A stretch of 64,000 nt of DNA, from assembly GCF_963678635.1 (NCBI RefSeq), contig NC_087071.1, positions 15,044,864-15,108,863 on the forward strand, in the 5' to 3' direction. Below are positions 43,121 through 57,067 of this stretch, piece by piece; position 1 is the first letter of the stretch, and each line of letters begins with the position of its first letter. Both the position numbers and the translations under genes were made by a program. Origin of the DNA: Symsagittifera roscoffensis (lineage: Eukaryota; Xenacoelomorpha; Acoela; Convolutidae). A model generated the notes under the pieces. The model was not told the origin of the DNA, made no database searches, and saw nothing but the letters and a program-made list of their open reading frames with translations.

Positions 43121-46074
43121 GAAAATGAGTCTAGACAAGTCTTGAATACCCAAAATAAGTGATAGCTTCTGGAAATTCACACCAGAGAAACAAAGAAAAG
43201 CAATGAACGACCTTTTTGGGGAAAGGATCACACGAACCCGGACCGACAAAGGGAAGAAACTTTCAGGCAGAATGGTTGGAAACCAGGCGTCAAAAGTCCT
43301 TAGAAGGACAAAAGGCAGTTTTTGAAAGTAGAGGTCCATCCGGAACCTGCCATTGATGAGAACCGGGACGGACATGGACCTGAAGGGAGAGGAAACAGAC
43401 GATTGGCGAGTGAATCTACTCCGGTAGAACAAGGCCAAGATTTTGTCACTTCCACCCGGAATCTGGACCGAGAAGACATGTAGGAACTGGCCGACATCTT
43501 TACCGAAAAAGTAGCGATTACAAGATCATCCACAGACAACACCATGATGCATGGCGTTATGGAAAAACCTGCAACGTCCGCCTCGTTTTCAGAAAGAATG
43601 AAGAACGCTTTGGGAAACTTCTTTCCATTTACCAGGGATTGGGTACAGGCGATGAAGCAGAAACCTAGAAAGAAGAGGAGGACGATGACGAGCAAGAAGA
43701 CGGATAGCAAGTCAGCCTCAATAGTTCGACTCAGGAGAATATCGCAAACACCGATAGAGAGACTGGCTTCATGGACCAATTTGGTGTAGTCAGGACAATA
43801 AGCAAGACCACAAACGGATCAGACCAGTCAGGAGATTTTGTGATCATGGCGAATTCGGAGATGCGAACTGAGAAGAACAAAATCACAGGGCTATGTAACC
43901 CAACTGCGGGCTCAGGAGTGGATCATGAAGAGACGTCAAGGCAGAGAATCAGGATCTGAGTTTCGACCAGCACCAAGCTACCTGAGACCGATAGGGTGAC
44001 ACCGCCACTTGTGACGCCATTAGTGGACAATAGAGCATCAATCGAGGAAGCCTTGACCAATATTGTGGGAAGCATAGGAGAACAGAATGAACAGATGTCC
44101 TCAAGAAAGGGCAGTCCACGTCGAGAGAGAAAACCTGCGGGAAGAGATCAACCGCAACAGACAAGAAGATAGCAGAAGCGAAAAACGCTTGAAGGAGAGA
44201 ACGGATGAACACTCGGCCAAGAATTTGTCACGAATGACGAGGGAAGCTGAGCAGAGAGAGTTACGGCTGAGAGATGGCATGGAGCAGTTGAGAATTCAAC
44301 AAGAGCAGACGCTTGGGACTCTTGACACAAAGATAGACGCGATGATTGAGAGGCGAACTCAGGCTATCATGGATATGTTGGAAGGGCTACTAGGAAGCAG
44401 AACTGGATCGAAGAATGGAGAACCCAATTCAGGAGAACCCAATAGGGAGCCGAGAGTGAACTTCTATGACAACCGAATATGAGAAGGACATATGGATCCA
44501 CTAGACGAAGGTGCAGTTCATCCAGCTATGCCACAGGGGACAATAGGCCACGCGGGGCCCAAAAATCAGAAGAAGTTCAACTGGCAACAGACCGACCTCA
44601 AACGAACGACCGACGCAAGATACACATGCGACTGGTAGATGTGATTCCAGGAACTGAGACCATGCAAATCAAAGAAGAAGTCATCCCAGCGGTTCGGGCA
44701 GAATGGGAAATTCGGAGCCTCTATCAAGGGGCAATGATGCGCCGCAAGCGGGGCATTCAAGGGACGCTACATCAATGGCCATAACTTTTAAACCTCTGAA
44801 CAGGTCCTTGGAAACATTCCTAACGAGGTTGTCTAGAACCAATGAACGCAGTGAAAAGTCCAGAAGGGTTTTTAAGAAGCCAAGATGCTATAAAGATGAA
44901 TCTGATGGCTGTATTGATACCTGGATAGAGGTAATGAAACTGCATTTTGAAGAGAAATACTTGCCAGAAAGACAACAATGCAGTGCGTTCACCAGTAACC
45001 TGGAACTGTGTAATGGCCAAAGAGCAATACCAGCGGGATACTGCCTAGAAAATCTTTGAAATCTTGTTCAATCCTTTTGGCTCAGGGGTGAAAGGACACC
45101 AAGCAATGATGCGCTTCGAGAAACGGAGGCAACGTGAAGACGAGACAATAGACAAGTTTCTAGACGGTTTTGAGATGCTGAGGAGGCGTAGCCAAACAGA
45201 CGAGTCGAACAGAAGGATGAACCTGGCAGCAGCCTCAAAATGCATCGATGGTTTGAGGAATGATGAGCTTCGAACGATGTTAGCGACGCATTACACAACG
45301 CTTTCAACCAATGTGCCAGCACTAAAGGAGATGAGACTCAAGTCAAAAGAATATCTTTTATTGAAGCCTCCATCGAGATCTGGATATTACAAAAATTATT
45401 ATGGCAATTTTAACAACGGACCAGCAAACCAAGGTAACAACTGGTACAGACCAAGGGACGATATGGACAAGAATCGAAATTGCAGTTCGACGGACCATCA
45501 TGTGTCAGCATGCCCAACCTACAAATACGGCATGAAAGCAATAGGCTTTAGCCTCGAGGATGAAGATGCGTCAGAGGTCGCTCATGAAGATTTCATGAGA
45601 GGAGTAATTGCGAAGTTTGGCCCAAGGTGTCTCTTTTGTAACTTGGAAGGTCATTTTAAATCAGATTGTCCATAATTTTGGGATGCTGTGGCAGATATCA
45701 AGCATCCAAGGCGTGAGGAAACCTTATCGGGTGTGAAAGCCATCAAGAATCGCCTATTGAGTGAAGCGGACGCACGCAGGAAGGTGAAACCACAAAAGAT
45801 GGCAAAGAAGATGCAAACAGTAACTGCAGAAATGCGTGCACCTGAACCAGTGACTGCGGCGGAATACTTCAAGGTGGACTATAGGGCAGCTGTATGTGAT
45901 GCTCTAAACAGAGTCCAGCAGGAGTCGATGACGAAGGAGATCGAACAAAAGATGAAGCTCGAACTAGAGAAAAAGAAAACTCAGGAAAGGCTAAACGCCT
46001 TCGAGGCATCAGAAGTCGAAGAAACGAAAGCAATAAGCAGTTTGAGCATCAACCTAGATTTGACCTCTGGGTAG
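43121..46074 (+). pseudogene. Element 3 gag
   Basis: An N-terminal part at 43.2-44.5 kb is in several frames with stops; a coiled-coil-like REEINRNRQ...KRLKERTDEH lies near 44.1-44.25 kb. Capsid at 44.78-45.4 kb (FKPLNRSLETFLTRLSR, CIDTWIEVMKLHFEE, FNPFGSGVKGHQAM). The first knuckle has lost its first Cys pair (NCSSTDHHVSAC); the second is intact (CLFCNLEGHFKSDC) and followed by a stop. A linker to 46,074 ends in LDLTSG-stop. Confidence 0.8.
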
Positions 46075-46374
46075 ACGTTCGGAATGGTGCCACAAGGAAG
46101 GAGAATGCAGTCAGTAATCTCAGTTGCGGGACACCAGGTGATCAGGAACCTAAAAGAACCCTCAAGTTCATTATGATGCATTTAGACATATATACGGATT
46201 TTCTGAGACAGGTAGAGCAATGCACTGAGTCGAGGGCTGTGCAAGCGTTGTTGACAACGGGTGGCCTTCAAACAAAACCTATGGACCTTATCAAGTGATG
46301 TTGAACGTTGACGGGATAAGTATCTACACTAAGACCTTGGTCACAACATATAGCGACCAAATGGGCAGATCTGT

Positions 46375-46890
46375 TTGGGTCAGGAAGAACTTAAGGTCCA
46401 CAGAATCGACCATGATGCCATGGTGGAGCAAGATACAGTACACATAGGGTACGAGGCAGATAAGACTGCACATCTGCTAGACACCAATGGGAAGAAAATT
46501 GGAGTAACAGGACTACTAGATACAGGAGCAGTGGTAAGCGTGATGCCAATAAAGACATGGGAAAGAATGGGCTTCACGAGTGAAGATCTGGTTCCAACGA
46601 ACCTCAGATTGGCGGCCGCCAACCGCGGAGCAATCTACGTGTCCGGAAGGACACCAATAACGGTCCTTCACATGGGAGGACGCGATCTTTGGATGAGCTT
46701 CCTGGTGGTTGAGAAGTTAGACGACTCAGACCAATTCATCCTGGGCCGTGATTTTGTCCGGAACTTCGATGTGATGATTGACTTGAACAACAGTCTAATA
46801 AGGATTAGAAATCTGAACCAGAAAAATGTTAAGAAACCAATTAATAGAATAGTAACATATGAAAACAAGGTACCAGTTTTTTTTAGATAG
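46375..46890 (+). pseudogene. Element 3 aspartic protease
   Basis: 171 codons with LLDTGAVVSVMP and FILGRDFVRNFD, matching Element 1 closely. Broken upstream by a frameshift near 46,370 and downstream at 46,885, after which fragments continue to 47,330. Confidence 0.8.
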
Positions 46891-47330
46891 AAAGGTAAAA
46901 CTACAGCCGGGACAAGCTGTAATAGCAATTTTTAGGATTAGAAATTTAAATTCTCTAAGTGATAGTAAACAGGTTTGTTTGGTACCCAATTAGAATACTC
47001 AAGGCTCGGTGATTTTAGGCCGGAGACTTTCAGTATCAAGAAACGGGCTGTATGCCAGTGTGTTATTGATCACACTGGACACCACGGTTACGATCCAGCG
47101 TGGAATGAAACTTGTTTACGCTTTGCCGAGAAAACCGACTATAAAGAGACACAAAACTTGAAGAGATATAGTGTGAAAGACCGCCCGAATTATGCTGATA
47201 AGGATAAAATTTTAAAGAGAATTGATGAAATTAAATCTATTAATAAACAGTTTTTAATGAAATCCGAAACGGATGACTACTTGTTGAGCTTTCGGACTTT
47301 CCGGAACGCCCCTCGCCATATGAACTAGAA

Positions 47331-48640
47331 GCCGACAAACCGGTTTTGCCGGAGATAGAGCACTTGAGAGGGAAAATGAGTGAGGGAGGTTTTGAATCAT
47401 TAAGGCGGTTTTAAATCGGAATGCGGGCGTATTTTCAAAACATAAGGCGGATAACGGTTGCTGCAACTTGGTCGAACACGAAACACAATTAGAGGAAGGC
47501 GCCATTCCTCATAGGAAAGGCACAAGGCTAATGGTGCCTCATAAATTGGAAGCATGCAGAGCAAAAATAGAAATGTTGCTCAAATACGACATGATAGAAC
47601 CCTCGAAATCGCCTTGGTCTTGCGGGGTAGTCAGGCAAAGTAGAAAGGGGGCAGCTTAGGTTCTGTTGCGACTTTCGTTACCTGAAGGCAGTGACAATAA
47701 AAGATGCGTACCTGATACCGCGAACAGACGAGAGCCTCTCTAAACTTGGTGATGCCAAGTTCTCCACCACATTGGACTTGGGTTCTGCCTTCTGGCAGGT
47801 CCCGCTGCGGAAGAAGGATAGAGAATAGACCTCGATGAGGTCTTCGGCTGCATGAAAAGAGCAGGCATAAAGTGCAAACCATCGAAATGTGAAATCCTTA
47901 GGAATCAATCAAGTACCTGGGAAGATTGGTGGACAGGCATGTCATGAGGCCGGACCCGGAAGCAGTGGAGGCTGTGTTGACATGGAAGGCTCCCAGAACG
48001 GACACACAACTCATGAGCTTCCTAGGGTTTGCCAATTATTACCGTGAGTTTTTAAAAAGATATGCATACAAGGTATACCCCATGCAGAAACTGATACGCA
48101 ACAAAGGAGAGAAGTTCGAATGGGAGGAAGAAGCTCAAGCTGCCTTCGCGAACATAAAGCGGGAACTGTGCGAAGCACCAGTGCTAGGCATGCCTACAGA
48201 GAGGGGCATGTATGTTCTTGATACAGATGAATCAGTAGTGGCCATCTCAGGAATACTGCACCAGGAGCAGGAATGGAATGGGAGAACAGTTATCCGTCCC
48301 ATTGCATGTGGCAGTAAAGTTTTGAGTGACACTGAAATGAAGTATAGTGCACCAAAGGCAGAAATGTTTGCAGTGGTCACATTCGGGGAGAAGTACCGCG
48401 CATACTTAGGGAGCGCTATCCTGGTTGAAGACGTACTCGATGGACCAGAGCTAAATTAGTCTATGGGTAGTCAGATAAGACGGCTACCACATGATAATCG
48501 AGCACAGGATGCATGATAAACACCAGAATGCTGACAGCCTCAGCAAAAAGACTGAGTATTATGAAAGACTTGAACAGAAGCAAGCCAATCAGGCGGAAAT
48601 CAAGGAAGGGGTCTCGTTTCTGAATAAAAAACGTATGAGG
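47331..48640 (+). pseudogene. Element 3 reverse transcriptase and RNase H, palm deleted
   Basis: FSKHKADNGCCNLVEHE then DMIEPSKSPWSCGVV at 47.43-47.63 kb, a frameshift, and TLDLGSAFWQVPLRKKDRE. At about 47,825 roughly 190 nt are missing, so the sequence jumps to DEVFGCMKRAGIKCKPSKCEIL; the YVDD box is lost. RNase H at 47.93-48.46 kb keeps VLDTDESV, HQEQEWNGRT and AEMFAV. A further small deletion at 48,420. Confidence 0.8.
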
Positions 48641-50654
48641 CGCAACCCTTGACAAGATGGTTTGACAAATCTGAAAATCAAATTCCGGGACATCCCGAGT
48701 TACCGGTGGAAAAGGCAGCGGAAATAAAGATATTTTCACAAAAGGACCCGGTGCCTTTGGATCTGTTGCTACGTTTGAACCTGGTCCAACAGGAACTCTC
48801 TCGTATGAACATAAACAGCCTCTGATTGCTAGATAAAACGGTCCAGGTCACTCCGCAAAAGATTCGGATGCTGGGTGAATTGTTAGAGAGAGAAGTAACA
48901 AAGGATGACCCCGAGTAGGCAGCAGCCATGGCATAACAGAGAAAATGAAAGGGGTTGTAGGACAATAATTCAGCAACTAGTGTCCTCGATACACCAGAAC
49001 GTCTTGACAAGTACATCATACAAACGAAAAGAACAGGTGAAAGGGACACAAAGGAAAACCGTCACTTTTGAGGATCAGGATCAGAAAAACGAAGAGGTTG
49101 AACAAAACCTGGGGCAAGAAAGTTTGTCCGGGGAGAAGGTTGTTAACGAGAAAAGGAGAAATTATTCTCAAGACCCGGGACAAGGAAACATGTCCGGGGA
49201 GTCAGACGTAGATGAAAATTTTCAAGGTGAGGAACAAGACCTGGAGGATAAAATTTTGTCCGGGGAGCTCAGATGGATAATCAGAGCGCATAAATCTGAT
49301 CCCGAAGAAGAAACATGCTCAGTGACAGAGTCTTCCGTTGATGACAACTCGAGGAATTCAGGAGTTGACATTTACTCAGACAGGGACTCGAGTACAGGAT
49401 TGGAATTGTCAGTTGCTCGTTGGAGATTCGACACTTGCTAGTTGAGAATCGAGCAAGGGACCTGGACAGAGAGTTACATCAAAACTTTGAAAACGCAGCG
49501 GATGATCTAGAAACAATAGCGGTATCGAAACGATCGATGAGTTTTTTGCCGCAGAAAGAAATGGTCAGGACTGATCTTCAACCCTTCAGACAAGAGACAG
49601 AGCCATTGGCGAAAATTTGGTGCGTGAATATGGAAGATGACACGCATCAGCCAGATGAATTAAATAGTGATTTGAGGGTCATGAAGAGGTACTTGAAGGC
49701 GAGATAGAGACTCTCAGACCTACTAAGAGCACAAAGAAATGACCGCATGACGAATAACTTGAAAAGGTGGATCGAAAACGGAACACAAGACAAAGGTGAC
49801 CTGGACGAAGACAGTTACCATTTTCTGAGACAGTACTTTATGCAGAAAGACAGATTGTTATATCTGAACAAGGACGAAATCGTGGCTTTTAAGAGAAGAG
49901 AAGAAGACAAAGTCCTGTACAAAAATAACGCGATAGTGTTGCCGCAACTGTATCAGACAGAACTTTTATTCAGGTCGCATGATCAGATGGGCCATCAGGG
50001 AATCGACAAAGTGTACCAGAGGATCTTGAAGCGCTTTGAGTGGCCTGGAATGAAAAAGGCTTAAGAAAGGTGGGTAACACCATGTCTGTCATGCCAACAG
50101 GTCAAGAATTCAAGAAGATTGCGATCGAGTCATTTGAATTCAACGAGGTGGTGCAGATTGACCACCAGAAATTATGTATGACAGATAGTGGCTATAATCA
50201 GTTCTTGGTCATGGTAGACCACTTCACGAAGTATGTAGAGGCCGTGCCCTGCATAACTGCCTCAGCAGAAGAGACGTGCGATCATCTAAACGTTACGTGG
50301 ATAGCGAGACATGGTTGTCCGATGACGTTTCAATCGGTTAACGGAACAGCTTTCGTGAGAGAACTTACGAAAGAGCTCATGAGACGCTCACCGGTGGCTC
50401 AAGCTCACTCCACGACATACCATCCCCAGACAAATGGCTGAGTGGAAAAAACAAAATCCGACGTTGATGTCGATGCTGAGGGTATATTGTTGACCGATTG
50501 GGAAGGATACCTTCCACAGGCGATGAGAGCTTACAACAGCAAACAACACTCCACCACTGGAGTTAGTCCTCATATGATGTTAACCGGACACGAGAAGTCT
50601 TCGCCCTTGACTTTTTTAACCCAGAGTATGAAGGGAAGAAAACATCACCACAAT
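48641..50654 (+). pseudogene. Element 3 linker and integrase
   Basis: Linker at 48.9-49.44 kb with SLSGEK, NMSGES and ILSGEL repeats. HHCC region at 49.97-50.1 kb is damaged by a stop and a frame change at the Cys pair. Core: QIDHQK kept, FQSVNG (second Asp changed to Val), third acid after a stop (NG-stop-VE). DWEGYLPQAMRAYNS and MMLTGHEKS follow. Confidence 0.8.
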
Positions 50655-51240
50655 TCTACGTAAGGCATGTGATTAGACGTCAGCAAGAACTTAACGACTT
50701 GTGTAGACAGAACACTCAGCAGGCACAGCGAGGCAGAGGAAAAAATTCGATAAAAAAGCAGCTGATGCAAAATCTTACTCGGTAGGAGAATGTATGGGTA
50801 TTTCAAAACGTTATACCACCAAAAGGAACAAAAAAGCTCCTAAAGAAATGGATGGGACCCTTCATGATTACAGAGGCGCACCAGTAGGGACGTTTTTATA
50901 GACTGAGTACCGGCCGAGCCGCTCACTACGAAAACATTAAGCCACACAACTTGTCGACGGAAGACTGGTGTATACCTGCAGAAATGGAAAAAGGGGATTA
51001 TCTGATGATGGACCCTGCCTTTAAGGTCAATGAGAAGCTCACCAGGGGAAACAATGATGGCAATGAGGTCGTAGAAGAAAAATAAAGTCCACCACTGGAC
51101 CTGGATCCCAACGAGTTGACTGAAGCGGATGAAGAAACCTTAATATACGCAGAAGAGGACTGACAAGACCCCGAGCAGATGGAAGTCCCCAAGAATTTGG
51201 AACCAGATCTTCCATTCACGATAGAGACTCGACTTCGTAG
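50655..51240 (+). pseudogene. Pol C-terminal fragment, copy 1
   Basis: NDLCRQNTQQAQ, KKLLKKWMGPFMITE (GPY/F-like), GRAAHYENIKPHN and a DPEQMEVPKNLEPDLPFTIETR end, with several stops. Cut at 51,240, where ORF3 sequence starts. Confidence 0.75.
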
Positions 51241-52085
51241 TAGACAGAAAAATTGGTGAGATGCATGAGCCAACCAAGCCTAGGCCTGGTCTGAGCAGCT
51301 GTGCCACCAAAGAGGGCGAGAGTAGAAGAAGAAGCTCAGACGAGCGAGACCATGAGAAGAACTGGAGAAGATCATAAGGGAGCTGGATGAAATGACCAAA
51401 ACCATGCTTAGTATGGAAGAAGACAGAGATATGTGAAAAAGACTGTTTGAAGATTGCAACAAGAAACAGGGAAACAGGGTGAAGAAATTGAGCGCTTGAG
51501 GCGAAAGTACAAAGAGCGATCAGAGCGGCTGGCTTTGACGACAGCCGTAGAAAGAGCGATACCTGCAGGGAATATTCCTCGTGGGCAGTCCCCGATGGAA
51601 TTTTTGACGCTGCGAGAGTTGAATCAAAAGACGGAGACGCAACTCCCAGCTACAACTGGTCGAGTGACAATCCCGGACCCGAGTGACACCCTAGGTGACC
51701 CAGTCGTGGAGCAACTGTGAGAAAACTGATAGCAACAGCTGGACAATTGGTCGCTAATAGGAATGCGCCAGGTTCCGGGGTGACCGCAACCTATGGATCA
51801 ATAGATGATACGGGCAGAGTACAGCTCTCCTAACTGACGAGTGTGAGGACGGGAGCTAGCAATACAACGTTACCAGCAAAGAGCTCTAAGGTCCGAGACA
51901 GGAAGTTACGAGAGATGCCGATGAAGAAAAAGTCCCGAATGATTGACGTGCAGAAGAACAACCAGGTGAAGAATAACTTCACAGGAGTTCCGGAGACGGA
52001 TCCGCGAGCCTGATTCAATCAATCGACTTGGAGCCCAGCAGTAAACCTGCGGCAACCGCCACTTGGGACATCGCATCACCATAAG
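51241..52085 (+). pseudogene. ORF3 N-terminal fragment, copy 1
   Basis: KRARVEE...coiled-coil region, IPDPSDTLGDPV motif at 51,675, then NFTGVPETDPRA; stops at several points. Ends at the junction to copy 2. Confidence 0.7.
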
Positions 52086-53407
52086 TCTACGTAAGGGATG
52101 TGTTTGGACGTCAGCAAGAACTAAACGACTTGTGTAGACGGAACACTCAGCAGGCACAGGCAAGGCAGAGGAAAAGATTCGATAAAGAGGCAGCTTATAC
52201 AAAATCTTACTCGGTAGGAGACTACGTATGGGTATTTCAAAACGTTATATAACCAAAAGGAACGAAAAAGCTCCTAAGGAACTGGATGGGACCCTTCATG
52301 GCCTTCATGGTTACAGAGGTGCACCAGGAGGGACGTTTTTATAGACTGAGTACCGGCCGAGCAGAAGAGGACTGGCAAGACCCCGAGCAGATGGAGGTCC
52401 CCAAGACTTTGGAACTAGATCTTCCATTCACGATACAGACTCGACAGAGTGACAGGACAAGACTCACGAAGAAATACAATCCTTACGGAGATGACTTCGT
52501 AGTAGACAGAAGAATTGTTGGGTCTAGAAGAAATAACCCTGTCGCAAGACATCGACATAGTAAACGACCGCGACGAGGGGTGGATCGATGACCGGTCCAA
52601 GCCCGAGAAGAATTCGACGACAGCAATCCTATGAACAAGACGTGACGAATCTGCGTGTCTTGGAATGACTGAAAGAAATGACATCGGACCTAAAGGATGC
52701 CAGTGTCTTGATTCAAGATGTAGACCGTGAGAGCAGGAAATATATAAAAACCGAAAGGTATGATCCTTCCTGGGCTGCCCAGGAAGGGCAATTACTCATT
52801 CCTGCATCCAACCTCGCTTTAACATCCGGTATGCGATCAACGGGGTCGTCGATGGATAATTTTCTCCGGGGAGTAGGGGTAGGATTTACCCACACTGAAA
52901 AGTTTTTTAGTAAAAAAAGTTAAGAATAGCATGAGAGACAGGTGATCTAGAAGCACAAATAGGCGAGGACCCTAAGAAATCGCCATAGGGAGAGTAGTTG
53001 AGTCATATTTTAACTTGCCAAATGAGTACTCAAGTAGCATAATATTGACAGATAGCGATTTTATACTTACAAATAGAACATGTGCGGTAGCGATTACAGC
53101 GGACATGAGTTTTAAGACAGCGTTAGCATCGGATTTTAAGAGAGAGTATAAAAACATAGAATTCCTTTGGAAGCAAAGACCAAGAATAGGAGGCTTATCA
53201 GCCTTGTCTCAGGCGGCGTCACACATGCCGGGGAATTACTTATGCTTCTTGGTGGCGAGGGCGACGGAAAAGCAGCATGTGGAGCCGGAAAACCTATTCT
53301 TGTCCTTGACGAGACTGAGAGACTTCCTAGTGGAGAGGGAGGTGAAGGAACTCTCGCTTCCAGTATACGACCCGAACCGAGGACGACTGCATCCACGGGA
53401 GCTGTAA
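52086..53407 (+). pseudogene. Pol C-terminal fragment with macrodomain-like module, copy 2
   Basis: GPY/F-like WMGPFMAFMVTEVH, a 210-nt deletion, KKYNPYGDDFVVDRR, then a frameshift at 52,915-52,990. The macrodomain-like module is open from 53,015 to 53,407: IILTDSDFIL, AVAITADMSFKTALASDFKREY, YLCFLVARA (Arg in place of the TARG1-like Lys), LTRLRDFLVE, LSLPVYDPNRGRL. Confidence 0.75.
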
Positions 53408-53840
53408 TCACTGATACAAGTAATCTTTTCTGATACTAACATACAAGTATACTCACACAAGAAATATTATTTGAGTATGGGCTGATTTTAGGTTGCATGC
53501 AGAAAGGTGTCACTTTAAGTGTGTTGTGTGTTATGTAATTAAGACCCTGGGTAAGAAGGGATTAGTGACATTGATTAATCGAATTACGATCTTAGGAATA
53601 GATCCAAAGTTTTGACTGTCCATTCTTAGGTCGAATTCCAAAATTTTAAGTAACAAATGATTTTAGTATAGTATAAGATCAAAATTTTTATGTGACTGTT
53701 TCAAATAACTTTTAGTACGAAACTAGAGTAATGCTGACAAATGTGATATTCGTGACCTCTTTTCTAGATCTTGATTGATCATTTAATCATTCAATAGATT
53801 TCAATTGACTCAAACTGATAATTAAACCGAGTTTAACGAA
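53408..53840 (+). other. Spacer between pol and ORF3, copy 2, with acceptor-like site
   Basis: Non-coding. TTTCTAG at 53,761-53,767 followed by ATCTTGATTGATC, 73 nt before the ORF3 ATG. None of the hairpins of the Element 1 spacer. Confidence 0.6.
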
Positions 53841-55070
53841 ATGGACAACCTCGATTTGAACGAACTATTGGACCTAGCGGAGGCATACGTAGGACCGATG
53901 ATAGACGCGATCTATTGTCGGCTGAGTGATCGAGACTTCGCTCTTGATGACTCAGAGGTAGTCATGTTGCTGCTCGCCTTAATAAACATCTTAGGGCTTG
54001 ATAACCGTGGGGACCGCACCACGGAAGTCTTATTGATAACCGAGAAAGAAGAGTACTAGACCGCCCAAACATGAGGGTAATGAGGTGGAGAAACGGAGCT
54101 CTCTCAGGAAGTGACTTGGCGAATGAGCCTGGATTGGGAAGTTCCAGGACCTACCAATCAGGTGAGATGCCTCTGCCAACCAAGTCTAGACCTGGTATGA
54201 GAAGAATGCATCAGGAGGTGAACAGAGAGACGACTGTCTCGTCTAGTTCACAAATGAGAGCAGCTGTGCGACCAAAGAGGGCGAGAGTAGAAGAAGAAGC
54301 TCAGACGAGCGAGACCATGCAAGACCTCAACGGAGCGATAGAAGAACTGGAGAAGATCATAAGGGAGCTGGATGAAATGACTAAAACCATGCTTATATTG
54401 AAGAAGACAGAGATATGTGAAAAAGACTGTTTGAAGATTGCAACAAGAAACAGGGAAACAAGGTGAAGAAGTTGAGCGCTTGAGGTGGAAGTAAAAAGAG
54501 CGATCAGAGCGGCTGGCGTTGACGACAGCCGTAGAAAGAGCGATACCTGCAGGGAATATTCCTCGTGCGCAGTCCCCGATGAAATTTTTGACGCTGCGAG
54601 AGTTGAATCAAACGACGGAGACGCAACTCCCAGCTACAACTGGTGGAGTGACAATCCCGGACCCGAGTGACACCCTAGGTGATCCAGTCGTGCAGCAATC
54701 AGTGAGAAAATTGATAGCAACAGCTAGACAATTGGTCGCTTATAGGAATGCGCCAGGTTCCGGGGTGACTGCAACTTATGAATCATTAGATGATACGGGC
54801 AGAGTACAGCTCTCATAACTGACGAGTGTGAGGACGGGAGCTAGAAATACAACGTTACCAGCAAAGAGCTCTAAGTTCCGAGACAGGAAGATACGAGAGA
54901 TGCCGATGAAGAAAAAGTCCCGAATGATTGACGTGCAGAAGAACAACCAGGTGAAGAATAACTTCACAGGAGTTCCGGAGACGGATCCGCGAGCCTGCTT
55001 CAATCGATCGACTTGGAGCCCAGCAGTAAACCTGCAGCAACCGCCACTTGAGACATCACATCACCAGAAG
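53841..55070 (+). pseudogene. ORF3 N-terminal part, copy 2
   Basis: Starts MDNLDLNELLDLAEAYVG. A short deletion at 54,040 breaks the frame. RMHQEVNRE, the KRARVEEEAQTSE coiled-coil start and TIPDPSDTLGDPV follow. Ends at 55,070 before the SGNH GDS, where copy 3 begins, so it has no hydrolase domain. Confidence 0.75.
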
Positions 55071-56610
55071 TCTACGTAAGGGATGTGATTAGACGTCAGC
55101 AAGAACTAAACGACTTGTGTAGACGGAACACTCAGCAGGCAAAAAGATTCGATAAAAAAGCAGCTGATGCAAAATCTTACTCGGTAGAAGACTACATATG
55201 GGTATTTCAAAACGTTATACCACCAAAAGGAACGAAAAAGCTCCTAAAGAACTGGATGGGACCCTTCATGATTACAGAGGTGCACCAGGAGGGACGTTTT
55301 TATAGACTGAGTACCGGCCGAGCCGCTCACTACGAAAACATTAAGCCACACAATTCGTCGACGGAAGACTGGTCTATACCTGCAGACTTGGAAGAAGGGG
55401 ATTATCTGATGATGGACGCTGCCTGTGAGGTCAATGAGAAGGGCACCAGGGGAAAGATTGATGAGAATGAGGTCGTAGAGGAAAGATCAAGTCCAACACT
55501 GGACATGGCTCCCAACGAGGTGATTGAAGCGGATGAAGAAACCTTAACATGCGCAGAAGAGGACTGGCAAGACCCCGAGCAGATGGAGGTCCCCAAGAAT
55601 TTGGAACCAGATCTTCCATTCACGATAGAGACTCGACAGAGTGACAGGACGAGACTCACGAAGAAATACAATCCTTACGGAGATGACTTCGTAGTAGACA
55701 GAAAAATTGGTGGGTCTAGAAGAAATAACAGTGTCGCAAGACATCGACATAGTAAACGACCGCGACGAGGGGTGGATCGATGACCGGTCCAAGCCCGAGG
55801 TAGAATTCGACGACGAGTAACAGCAATCCTATGAACAAGACGTGACGAATCTGCGTGTCTTGGAATGGCTGAACGAAACGACGTCGGACCTAAAGGAGGC
55901 CAGTGTCACGATTCAAGATGTAGACCGTGAGAGCATGAAATATATAAAAACCGAAAGGTATGATCCTTCCTGGGCTGCCCAGGAAGGGCAATTACTCATT
56001 CCTACATCCAACCTCGCTTTAACATCCGGTATGCGATCGACGGGGACGTCGATGGATATTTTTGTCCGGGGAGTGGGGGTGGGACTTACCCACACTGAAA
56101 AATTTTTAATAAAAAAAAGTTAAGATAAGCAAGAGAGACAGGTGATCTAGAAGCACAAATAGGCGAGGACCCTAAGAAATTGCCATAGGGAGAGTAGTTG
56201 AGTCATACTTTAACTTGCCAAATGAGTACTCAAGTAGCATAATATTAACAGATAGCGATTTTATATTTACAATTAGAACATGTGCGATAGCGATTACAGC
56301 GGACATGAGTTTTAAGACGGCGTTAGCAGCGGATTTTGAGAGAGAATATAAAAACATAGAATTCCTTTGGAAGCAAAGACCAAGAATAGGAGGTTTAGCA
56401 GCCTTGTCTCGGGCGGCGTTACAGATACCGGGGAATTACTTATGCTTCTTGGTGACGAGGGCGACGAAGAAGCAGCAATTCGAGCCGCAAAACCTAGTCT
56501 TGTCCTTGACGAGACTGAGAGACTTCCTTGTGGAGAGGGAGGTGTAGGAACTCTCGCTTCCAGTATACGACCCGAAACGAGGGCGACTGCATCCACGGGA
56601 GCTGTATGCA
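55071..56610 (+). pseudogene. Pol C-terminal fragment with macrodomain-like module, copy 3
   Basis: The most complete copy: 55,085-55,783 has the GPY/F-like module and acidic linker open for 232 codons. Then frame changes near 55,785 and 56,110, and the macrodomain-like module at 56,215-56,547 (IILTDSDFIF, AIAITADMSFKTALAADFERE, YLCFLVTRA, LTRLRDFLVEREV) is ended by a stop; the LSLPVYDP part follows it. Confidence 0.75.
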
Positions 56611-57067
56611 CTAATATAAGTAATCTTTTCTGATACTAACATACAAGTATACTTACACAAGAAATTTTATTTGAGTTTGGGCTGATTTTAGGTTGCATGC
56701 AGGAAGGTGTCACTTTAAGTGTGTTGTGTGTGATATGTTATATGTTATGTGTTATGTGTTATGTAATTAAGTCCCTGGGTAAGAAGGGATTAGTGACATT
56801 GAATAATCGAAATACGATCTTAGGAATGGATCCAAAGCTTGGACTGTCCATTCTTAGGTCGAATTCCAAAATTTTAAGTGATAAGTGATTTTATTATATT
56901 ATAAGATCAAAATTTTAATGTGACTGTTTCAAATAAATTTTAGTACGAAATTAGAGTAATGCTGACAAATATGATATTCGTGATCTCTTTTCTAGATCCT
57001 GATTGATCATTAATCATTCATCAGATTTCAATTGACTCAAATTGATAATCAAACCGAATTTGATGAA
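56611..57067 (+). other. Spacer between pol and ORF3, copy 3, with acceptor-like site
   Basis: Non-coding, nearly identical to 53,408-53,840 except for a short TGTTATG-type expansion at 56,730-56,765. TTTTCTAG ends at 56,995, 73 nt before ATG 57,068. Confidence 0.6.

Noticed and set aside
43040-43779. Minus-strand frames of 132 and 159 codons
   Set aside because: Antisense to the broken gag N-terminal region of Element 3; no similarity to anything recognised.
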